Source: Candidatus Poseidoniaceae archaeon (GTDB lineage Archaea; Thermoplasmatota; Poseidoniia; Poseidoniales; Poseidoniaceae). Taken from it: a stretch of DNA of 5,014 nt. Location: assembly GCA_022451835.1 (NCBI GenBank), contig JAKUNX010000070.1, positions 1 through 5,014 on the forward strand, written 5' to 3'. The position numbers and the translations under genes were made by a program. Positions 1-5,014 of this stretch are shown here, one piece after another. Position 1 is the first letter of the stretch, and each line of letters starts with the position of its first letter. Below the pieces are notes generated by a model. The model had not been told where the DNA came from and did no database searches. It worked only from the letters and a program-made list of their open reading frames with translations.

Positions 1-69
1 ACCACTTTAATTGCTTTGGAATTTTGTCCTCAGTTTTACAACCCACATGCTTAACAGTAAAGCGAAATT

Positions 70-86
70 AAGATTTGTTAAATCTT
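70..86 (-). terminator. Candidate terminator hairpin after the hypothetical gene
   Basis: AAGATTT and AAATCTT are perfect 7-base complements around a 3-base loop. On the minus strand the hairpin begins 11 bases after the stop codon of the 224-residue gene. The following minus-strand sequence is AATTTCGCTTTACT, T-rich but without a clean T-run. The stem is AT-rich and weak. Position supports a transcript end, and the repeat may serve both strands if a gene converges from the left. Confidence 0.35.
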
Positions 87-97
87 GATATCTATTG

Positions 98-772
98 TCA
101 GACTTTGCCGGCTAACCAGCGAGGTGAAGGCCCCCAGCCGATATTATCTCCACCGTGAACTTTGACTAACTTTCCAGCAGAAAATAATGATTCTAGCCAT
201 ACTTCCAATACGGTCCCTTCACGGTTACCTAATTTTTTGCTGGCAATTTCTTCGATATCACTAGTTTTTAATGCGGTAAATCCATAATCACGAACTACAA
301 TATTCATTAATTCCCTAAGCCATGCCTCAGCCATAGGATCTACACTCATGGTGCCTTGTACTGGTAAAGGTTCATCCAGTTCAGCAAACATTTCCATTAA
401 TTCTATTGGGTCTGGTTTAGTTAAGTTATCCAATCCAAGAGCCCTTAATTCACCGCTAAGGTCTAATTCTCCAATTGGCCTTCTAACTATAGGTATTCTT
501 GAAGGGTCTGGTTCTGGCCCCATGTCTAGCGGTTTTTCACCTAATGGTTGATCATCGATTTCTATCTCAGTTTTGGATTTAGAAGTAGTTTTTATCCCAG
601 AAGTATTAGTTGCTCTAGATTCCTGTCCAATTGGCATCATCCATCCAACGTCTTCAAGGCCCATTTCTGCAATTTTGCTGCGAACCCAATCTGCATCACC
701 CCGTAGAAGTATGTCGGCATCATTTTCGTCAGAACGAAAACGATATTGAACAAACCCGCTGAGTTCCGCCAT
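98..772 (-). CDS. Conserved-looking hypothetical protein, possible C-terminal winged-helix domain
   Basis: I do not recognise this 224-residue protein. It appears to have three parts. Residues 1-48 look like a small alpha/beta module, with a strand-like stretch (FVQYRFR), then the ILLRGDADWV segment leading into a helix, and ending in GWMMPIG. Residues 49-100 are a low-complexity linker rich in S, T, K, E and P that is probably disordered. Residues 146-220 contain helices followed by KLVKVHGGDNIGWGPSPRWL, a pattern like a winged helix with its beta-hairpin wing, although no family signature is visible. There is no signal peptide or membrane segment, so it is probably cytoplasmic. The ATG start is supported by GAGGA (779-783 on the minus strand) six bases upstream. 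It begins 38 bases after the aconitase stop on the same strand, so co-transcription is likely. A DNA-binding or protein-interaction role is only an inference from shape. The reading frame itself is convincing because it is long, has a ribosome site and fits tightly with its neighbour. Confidence 0.85.
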   Translation of the reverse strand: MAELSGFVQYRFRSDENDADILLRGDADWVRSKIAEMGLEDVGWMMPIGQESRATNTSGIKTTSKSKTEIEIDDQPLGEKPLDMGPEPDPSRIPIVRRPIGELDLSGELRALGLDNLTKPDPIELMEMFAELDEPLPVQGTMSVDPMAEAWLRELMNIVVRDYGFTALKTSDIEEIASKKLGNREGTVLEVWLESLFSAGKLVKVHGGDNIGWGPSPRWLAGKV

Positions 773-778
773 GTGAAA

Positions 779-783
779 TCCTC
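779..783 (-). promoter_or_regulatory. Shine-Dalgarno site of the hypothetical gene
   Basis: The minus strand reads GAGGA followed by six bases and then ATG at 772. This is a good match to the anti-Shine-Dalgarno sequence at normal spacing and fixes the start of the downstream gene. The aconitase and isomerase starts have no comparable motif. That fits this gene being internal to a polycistronic message, while the other two may be led by short or absent leaders. Confidence 0.6.
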
Positions 784-791
784 GTACCGTC

Positions 792-806
792 TCATCTTCA
801 AGATGA
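792..806. repeat. Perfect 7+7 inverted repeat between aconitase and the hypothetical gene
   Basis: TCATCTT and AAGATGA are perfect reverse complements separated by a single C. They lie inside the 38-base gap after the aconitase stop. As RNA, only a 5-base-pair stem with a 5-base loop would be feasible, and no T-run follows, so a terminator is unlikely. It could be a protein-binding site, a weak processing hairpin or chance. Confidence 0.4.
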
Positions 807-810
807 CGCT

Positions 811-3474
811 TTATTTTGCTAGTTGTCTAAGTACTGTATGTAGAATACCACCATTTCGATAATACTCTACTTCAACTGGTGTGTCAAGTCTAACCTGAGC
901 TTCAAATTCAACAATTGTACCATCTGGCCTTGTTGCAGAAACTGTCAACATTTGCAAAGGTGTAACATCATCAGTAACCGGTATATTGTATAATTCATTA
1001 CCACTAAGTCCTAATGATTCGTGAGATTCTCCAGATTTGAATGTCAATGGTAAAACGCCCATTCCAACCAAATTGGAACGATGAATTCGCTCAAAAGAAG
1101 TGGCGATGACTGCCTTTACACCTAAGAGATAAGTGCCTTTTGCAGCCCAATCTCTTGAAGAGCCCGTGCCGTATTGAGAACCAGCAAGAACTACCTTATC
1201 TCCAGAATATGCATTAGCAGCATCGAAAACTGAAACAATTTCGCCTGTTTCAGGATGTTGAGCAAAACCACCTTCGGTACCGGGTGCCATTTGATTTCTA
1301 ATTCTAACATTCGCAAATGTACCTCTCATCATAATTTCATGATTCCCACGCCTACTGCCAAACGAGTTGAAATTACGTTTCTCAACGCCTCGCTCAATTA
1401 ACCATTGACCTGCTGGGCCACTCTTAGGAAACGAACATGCTGGTGAAATGTGATCGGTAGTAATTGAATCTCCCAACTTCAACAAAACCTTTGCTTGTTC
1501 GATTGAAGCTATTGGCTCTGGCTGTGCACTCAAACCAGAAAAGAAGGTTGGCAGTCTAATGTAAGTAGACTCGTCATCCCAAGGATATAGCGGACTTGAA
1601 TCAGCAGGGATTGAGTCCCATCGTGGCTCATTCATTGCATCTGCATAGCGTTGTCTAAACATGTCTGGAGTGATTTTTGAAAGTTCATGAGCTAATTCGT
1701 CTTCTGAGGGCCAAACTTCAGAGAGCATAACTGGAGTTCCATCGCTTGAGTAACCAAGTGGTTCGGTGTTCAAATCTATTTCCAAATTCCCAGCAATTGC
1801 ATATGCCACCACTAGGGGAGGACTCGCTAAGTATGAGGCCTTGACTTTACTATGCCCTCTACCTTCGAAGTTTCGATTTCCTGAGATCACTGAGCCAACT
1901 ATCAATCCAGATTCTTCTATTGCATTATCAATTTCCTCTGGTAATGGGCCTGAGTTGCCAATACAGGTTGTACAACCATATCCAACAACATTGAAGCCCA
2001 TTTTATTGAGCTCTTCCTGTAGGCCAGTGGCTTCATAATACTCTGTTACTACTCTGCTTCCCGGTGCAAGAGAGGTTTTTACCCATGGTTTTACCGTCAA
2101 TCCTCGCTTTCTTGCATTGCGTGCTAAAAGCCCAGCAGCAAGCATTACTCCAGGATTAGATGTGTTGGTGCATGAGGTTATTGCGGCTATGACTACATCT
2201 CCATGATTTAGATCAAATTTTTCACCCTCAAGTTCAACTATTGCACTATTAGACAAGTCTTCCTCGCTTAAGCCATGACCTTGATGACCTAATTCTGCAG
2301 TCAATGATTCAATGAAATGACCCTTCATATCAGCAAGGTCAACTCTGTCTTGAGGACGCTTAGGGCCTGCAAGAGCGGTTTGAATCGTATTCAAATCCAA
2401 TTCAAGTAGTGAGGTATACGATTTTTCAGCAGAGGAAACATCATACCACAACCCTTGTGCTTTGCAGTATTCTTCAACACCTGCAATAGCGGATTCGTCA
2501 CGGCCGGTAAGGCGCATGTACTCTAGAGTCCCGTCATCTACTGGGAAAAACCCGCATGTAGCACCATATTCAGGCGCCATATTAGCAATTGTGGCTCGGT
2601 CTGCCAAAGTCAATGCAGCCATTCCAGTACCGAAGAATTCGACAAATTTCCCAACTACTCCATGTTCTCTTAGCATCTCAACTATTCTCAAGGTCATATC
2701 AGTAGCCGTAACTCCAGGTTGTAGCTTACCTGTTAGTTTAACACCAACAACATCTGGAGCTAACATGTAAATCGGCTGGCCAAGCATAACTGCTTCTGCT
2801 TCAATTCCACCGACACCCCAACCAAGAACACCGAGTCCATTGATCATAGTAGTATGTGAATCAGTCCCAACCAAAGTATCGGCTAACCATATGCCATCTT
2901 CCTGCCTCGCAACACTTGCTAAAAATTCTAAATTAACCTGGTGAACAATTCCTCTAGAAGGCGGAACTACTTGGAAATCTTTGAGTGATTTCTGACCCCA
3001 TTTCAAGAAGGTGTATCGTTCCATATTTCGTTCATATTCTATGTCCAAATTCATGTCGAGAGCATGTTCAAATGCTCCAGAAACATCCACTTGCACAGAA
3101 TGGTCGATCACTAAATCCACTGGAACCTGTGGATTTACTTTTTCTGCATCACCGCCCATTTCGACCATTGCATCTCTCAAAGCAGCCAAATCAACCACGG
3201 CTGGCACTCCAGTAAAGTCCTGTAGAATAACTCTTGAAGGTCGGAAAGGTATCTCGCCACGCTCACCGTTGGCTTGCCACCCTGCAATATTTCGAACATC
3301 TTGTTCGGTTACTAAAAAACCATCATTGCCTCTAAGTGCACCCTCTAAAAGAATCCTAATTGAATATGGTAAATGCGATGTGTCAATGCCATTCTCATCT
3401 AAACCGGAAATAGAAAAATAATGCCCTCCAACGGAGAGTTCCCTCTTGGAATTGAAAGTATCCACGGTCGCCAT
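811..3474 (-). CDS. acnA: Aconitate hydratase (aconitase), AcnA/IRP1 type
   Basis: This cytoplasmic [4Fe-4S] enzyme interconverts citrate and isocitrate through cis-aconitate in the TCA cycle. The 887-residue product has the full length expected of the AcnA/IRP1 branch. The three cluster ligands are visible: C435 in SCTNTSNPG, and C501 and C504 in GYGCTTCIGNSGP. Other family landmarks are DHSVQVD (124-130), GTDSHTTMINGLGVLGWGVG (203-222), SGNRNFEGRG (531-540), GDSITTDHISPA (668-679), FNSFGSRRGNHE (702-713), the swivel-domain loop GSQYGTGSSRDWAAKG (765-780) and SFERIHRSNLVGMGVLPL (793-810). Domains 1-3 span about 1-590, and the swivel domain follows a linker, from about 660 to the end. Nothing essential is missing. 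It starts 55 bases after the isomerase stop. No Shine-Dalgarno motif precedes the ATG, but a weak TATA-like ATTTAA (3518-3523, minus strand) would give a short leader, so it may have its own promoter. An IRP-like RNA-binding side role is possible in this family but cannot be read from the sequence. Confidence 0.98.
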   Translation of the reverse strand: MATVDTFNSKRELSVGGHYFSISGLDENGIDTSHLPYSIRILLEGALRGNDGFLVTEQDVRNIAGWQANGERGEIPFRPSRVILQDFTGVPAVVDLAALRDAMVEMGGDAEKVNPQVPVDLVIDHSVQVDVSGAFEHALDMNLDIEYERNMERYTFLKWGQKSLKDFQVVPPSRGIVHQVNLEFLASVARQEDGIWLADTLVGTDSHTTMINGLGVLGWGVGGIEAEAVMLGQPIYMLAPDVVGVKLTGKLQPGVTATDMTLRIVEMLREHGVVGKFVEFFGTGMAALTLADRATIANMAPEYGATCGFFPVDDGTLEYMRLTGRDESAIAGVEEYCKAQGLWYDVSSAEKSYTSLLELDLNTIQTALAGPKRPQDRVDLADMKGHFIESLTAELGHQGHGLSEEDLSNSAIVELEGEKFDLNHGDVVIAAITSCTNTSNPGVMLAAGLLARNARKRGLTVKPWVKTSLAPGSRVVTEYYEATGLQEELNKMGFNVVGYGCTTCIGNSGPLPEEIDNAIEESGLIVGSVISGNRNFEGRGHSKVKASYLASPPLVVAYAIAGNLEIDLNTEPLGYSSDGTPVMLSEVWPSEDELAHELSKITPDMFRQRYADAMNEPRWDSIPADSSPLYPWDDESTYIRLPTFFSGLSAQPEPIASIEQAKVLLKLGDSITTDHISPACSFPKSGPAGQWLIERGVEKRNFNSFGSRRGNHEIMMRGTFANVRIRNQMAPGTEGGFAQHPETGEIVSVFDAANAYSGDKVVLAGSQYGTGSSRDWAAKGTYLLGVKAVIATSFERIHRSNLVGMGVLPLTFKSGESHESLGLSGNELYNIPVTDDVTPLQMLTVSATRPDGTIVEFEAQVRLDTPVEVEYYRNGGILHTVLRQLAK

Positions 3475-3529
3475 GACATAGCGAAATCAAAGACATCTAT
3501 CAATGAAACGCTTCAAGTTAAATCTCTAC

Positions 3530-4552
3530 TCACCAGAAGTACCACCATGGCGTGTCTACTCCGCCATTGGTTGTCACACTGACTAAGGTCACAGGGTTGC
3601 TTGGTCTTTCACCATCAGTTTGAACCTCGCTAATTGAAGTTACATGCTCACAACCATCAGAAATATCGCCAAACACGGTGTGAACTCCATCTAACCAATC
3701 TGGTGTACTATCTTCAGGAATAAGGAAGAATTGGCTGCTTCCAGTGTTGGGAAGGTTTTTCTTGGCCATTGAGATTGTACAGGGGTTGTGGATTAGACCA
3801 TTATCTGCTTCATCAGGAATTGTGTAGAGAGTCTGTCCCCCAGCACAATCTACAGCGTTATCCATTGCTTCACCGTCACAGTAGCCATACCATTTAGCTG
3901 CATATCCTCCTTGACCATTACCCAATTGGAAGTCGCCACCTTGAATCATGAAATCATCGATAACTCGATGATATTGAGTGTTGTCATACATTCCATCTGT
4001 CGCAAGAAGGTGGAAATTTTCTACATGTATCGGTGCGCTTTCAGGCGCCAAATCAATGGTTATCACCTCATCTTTGAACAGCCCATCAGAATCTGTCCAT
4101 GTCAATCGCATCTTTGCCTCGGTTGGCAAATCTGTCGGTGGGGTGTATGTTGCAGCCTTAAGGATCAATAGAGCCACTGTAATGGCGCCAATAAGAGCCC
4201 CAATACCAGCTAGAGTCGGAGTTCCATCATTGATTAATCGAGGCATTGTTGTTTCCTTGATGCGCTTATCTTGCATCTCATTTAGTAATTCATTGTAAGC
4301 AGAATTGCAGGACTTATCTCGAGGGGCTTTCTTTACCGCATCCCTGAGTAATGATGCTGCTTTACGGTATTCAGAACGGGAATCTTTCTTCTTGGCAAGT
4401 GCCCATGTAGCTTCACCGGCAATTCGTAAAGTTGTGGCTTTCTCGCCGCTTGCATCAATTTCTCTAAGTAAATCAAGACATCCAACTGCATTACCTTTAG
4501 CAAGCATTTTTTCGGCTTTTTCCCACTTTTTGTCTAAATCTTCGGCTGCCAT
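3530..4552 (-). CDS. Membrane-anchored cyclophilin-type peptidyl-prolyl cis-trans isomerase with N-terminal TPR-like region
   Basis: This enzyme isomerises peptide bonds before proline and probably helps exported proteins fold. I start it at the ATG at 4552, giving 340 residues. The open frame extends 14 codons further only through a TTG or GTG that lies against the likely promoter. Residues 5-100 are helical and charged and resemble TPR-type helix pairs (KAEKMLAKGNAVGCLDLLREI; YRKAASLLRDAVKKAPRD). Residues 113-133 form one hydrophobic membrane span. Residues 147-330 are a cyclophilin domain with its active-site motifs intact: YHRVIDDFMIQGGDF (R196, F201, Q204), ISMAKK..NTGSSQFFL (M262, A263, Q274, F276) and WLDGVHTVFG (W286, H291). 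The isomerase domain should lie outside the cell and the helical part inside. There is an insertion of about 20 residues with C225 and C236 between GGDF and YTIPDE. The chain ends in the aromatic run PWWYFW. It is the first gene of the minus-strand group. Confidence 0.93.
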   Translation of the reverse strand: MAAEDLDKKWEKAEKMLAKGNAVGCLDLLREIDASGEKATTLRIAGEATWALAKKKDSRSEYRKAASLLRDAVKKAPRDKSCNSAYNELLNEMQDKRIKETTMPRLINDGTPTLAGIGALIGAITVALLILKAATYTPPTDLPTEAKMRLTWTDSDGLFKDEVITIDLAPESAPIHVENFHLLATDGMYDNTQYHRVIDDFMIQGGDFQLGNGQGGYAAKWYGYCDGEAMDNAVDCAGGQTLYTIPDEADNGLIHNPCTISMAKKNLPNTGSSQFFLIPEDSTPDWLDGVHTVFGDISDGCEHVTSISEVQTDGERPSNPVTLVSVTTNGGVDTPWWYFW

Positions 4553-4604
4553 AGAACACCCGAGTATGGAAGTAGTTTTGAGTTTCACTATCAAAAAATT
4601 AGCA

Positions 4605-4612
4605 TAAATTTA
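4605..4612. promoter_or_regulatory. Candidate bidirectional TATA box between divergent genes
   Basis: TAAATTTA is its own reverse complement and resembles an archaeal TATA box on both strands. With the usual 25-27 base offset, the minus-strand start site would fall near 4582, leaving a leader of about 30 bases before the isomerase ATG at 4552. The plus-strand start would fall near 4634, leaving about 65 bases before 4699. A-rich sequence on the left side could act as a TFB recognition element for the plus direction. This is a prediction from sequence only. Confidence 0.4.
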
Positions 4613-4629
4613 GTTGTTTTTCAAACAAC
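4613..4629. repeat. Perfect 7+7 inverted repeat beside the TATA box, operator candidate
   Basis: GTTGTTT (4613-4619) and AAACAAC (4623-4629) are exact reverse complements around TTC. The repeat directly abuts the TATA-like octamer. For the plus strand it lies between TATA box and predicted start site, and for the minus strand it covers the TFB-recognition position. A dimeric regulator bound here could block both directions. No T-run or preceding gene makes a terminator likely. Confidence 0.45.
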
Positions 4630-4651
4630 ATATTCAAAGAGTGTATGCCAA

Positions 4652-4667
4652 CCCCTAATGTTAGGGG
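4652..4667. repeat. Perfect 7+7 inverted repeat in the leader of the oxidoreductase gene
   Basis: CCCCTAA (4652-4658) and TTAGGGG (4661-4667) are exact reverse complements separated by TG. The arms are GC-rich at the outer ends and differ in sequence from the repeat at 4613-4629. As RNA this gives a 6-base-pair stem with a 4-base loop, ending 16 bases before the Shine-Dalgarno-like AGGAG. It could be a second operator or a small leader hairpin. Confidence 0.45.
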
Positions 4668-4683
4668 CGGGGGAATCTGCTCT

Positions 4684-4688
4684 AGGAG
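4684..4688 (+). promoter_or_regulatory. Shine-Dalgarno-like site deciding the oxidoreductase start
   Basis: AGGAG lies ten bases before ATG at 4699, slightly long but workable spacing. An in-frame ATG exists at 4645, but the 18 residues it would add (MPTPNVRGGG...) do not resemble the family, and that start has no ribosome site. The site therefore favours 4699. Confidence 0.5.
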
Positions 4689-4698
4689 ATTTAATCCG

Positions 4699-5014
4699 AT
4701 GGAAAGCATTGTCAATGATTTCACAATAAATATCGCAACAGCAAACGGGACTGGTTCACAATCAGCAAATCTGATTTTACTTCAATCATTATTTGACATG
4801 GGAGTTCCAGTCAGCGGTAAAAATCTGTTCCCTTCTAATATCTCTGGATTACCAACTTGGTACATCATTAGATTATCCGACCATGGCTATCAAGCACCAG
4901 GTAACAGAACTAATGTTCAGGTTTTGGTGAATCCTGCAACTTGGGTCGAAGATCTCGCAGCACTAGAGCCAGGCACTGTCGTGGTTTGGAACGCGAATTC
5001 TAAATTAGAAATGG
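4699..5014 (+). CDS. korA: 2-oxoacid:ferredoxin oxidoreductase alpha subunit, N-terminal gamma domain (partial, runs off the right edge)
   Basis: This enzyme family oxidatively decarboxylates a 2-oxoacid to its acyl-CoA and passes electrons to ferredoxin. Only the first 105 residues are present. They match the gamma-type domain fused to the N-terminus of alpha subunits: a Rossmann-like opening NDFTINIATANGTGSQSAN (6-24), KNLFPSNISGLPTWYIIRLS (41-60), GYQAPG (63-68) and NPATWVEDLAALEPGTVVVW (78-97). The NLFPSNI.GLPTWY signature marks one subclass of fused gamma-alpha subunits and differs from the NFPAEIRAPQGT type. The thiamine-binding beta subunit (korB) would be expected just downstream, outside the window. 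The substrate cannot be settled here. 2-Oxoglutarate is favoured by the neighbouring aconitase, but pyruvate or branched-chain acids are possible. The gene diverges from the isomerase and aconitase group across 146 bases with candidate control sites. Confidence 0.9.
   Translation, partial: MESIVNDFTINIATANGTGSQSANLILLQSLFDMGVPVSGKNLFPSNISGLPTWYIIRLSDHGYQAPGNRTNVQVLVNPATWVEDLAALEPGTVVVWNANSKLEM

Noticed and set aside
1..54. Possible 3' end of a plus-strand gene entering from the left (17 open codons ending in TAA)
   Set aside because: The stretch is too short to recognise, another frame is also open to position 71, and its composition looks intergenic. A convergent gene is possible but cannot be supported.
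3953..3972. Perfect 8+8 inverted repeat with a 4-base centre inside the isomerase gene
   Set aside because: It coincides exactly with the codons for the conserved catalytic stretch HRVIDD. Coding constraint with this codon choice explains it, and there is no terminator or regulatory context.
3978..4298. Plus-strand open frame of 106 codons opposite the isomerase
   Set aside because: It lies antisense to a gene with clear family motifs, and its translation shows no recognisable domain or ribosome site. The other plus-strand frames opposite aconitase and the hypothetical gene were dismissed for the same reason.
4555..4594. Lipoprotein signal (ILGC) at the N-terminus of the longest isomerase frame
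   Set aside because: The segment has no hydrophobic stretch long enough for a signal peptide, begins with TTG, and is probably not translated. The protein has a clear internal membrane anchor instead.
4645..4698. Alternative in-frame ATG for the oxidoreductase at 4645
   Set aside because: The added residues run through the palindrome and the Shine-Dalgarno-like site and do not resemble the family N-terminus. The ATG at 4699 gives a normal family start.

Overview
The window holds four protein genes and two informative intergenic regions. The best guess for the source is an archaeon of the Thermoplasmatota, most likely a marine Poseidoniales (Marine Group II) lineage. Three points suggest this: an AcnA-type aconitase sits beside a ferredoxin-dependent 2-oxoacid oxidoreductase, a cyclophilin-type isomerase is anchored in the membrane, and the candidate promoter looks like an archaeal TATA box rather than a bacterial -35/-10 pair. 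This placement is inferred from gene content and protein style, not from a marker gene. Base composition is moderately AT-rich and looks uniform, and I see no insertion sequence, integrase, tRNA or CRISPR array.

Layout. Three genes lie on the minus strand and read right to left: a membrane-anchored cyclophilin-type peptidyl-prolyl isomerase (4552 to 3530), a full-length aconitase (3474 to 811) and a 224-residue protein of unknown function with a possible C-terminal winged-helix fold (772 to 98). The gaps are 55 and 38 bases, so the three may be co-transcribed, although aconitase may also have its own promoter. A small inverted repeat follows the last gene. On the plus strand, a gene starting at 4699 runs off the right edge. 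It encodes the N-terminal gamma-type domain of a 2-oxoacid:ferredoxin oxidoreductase alpha subunit.

The 146-base divergent region (4553-4698) is the most interesting non-coding part. It contains a self-complementary TATA-like octamer that could serve both directions, with a perfect 7+7 inverted repeat directly beside it. A second, unrelated 7+7 inverted repeat lies further into the oxidoreductase leader, followed by a Shine-Dalgarno-like AGGAG.

Function. Aconitase (citrate to isocitrate) and, if its substrate is 2-oxoglutarate, the oxidoreductase (2-oxoglutarate to succinyl-CoA with reduced ferredoxin) act at nearby steps of the TCA cycle, and both are iron-sulfur enzyme systems. A shared divergent control region would therefore make sense. 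The isomerase appears to fold secreted or cell-surface proteins and has no obvious metabolic link. I found no strong evidence for a wholly new system. The items most worth following are the divergent control region, the two-sided architecture of the isomerase and the unknown gene downstream of aconitase.
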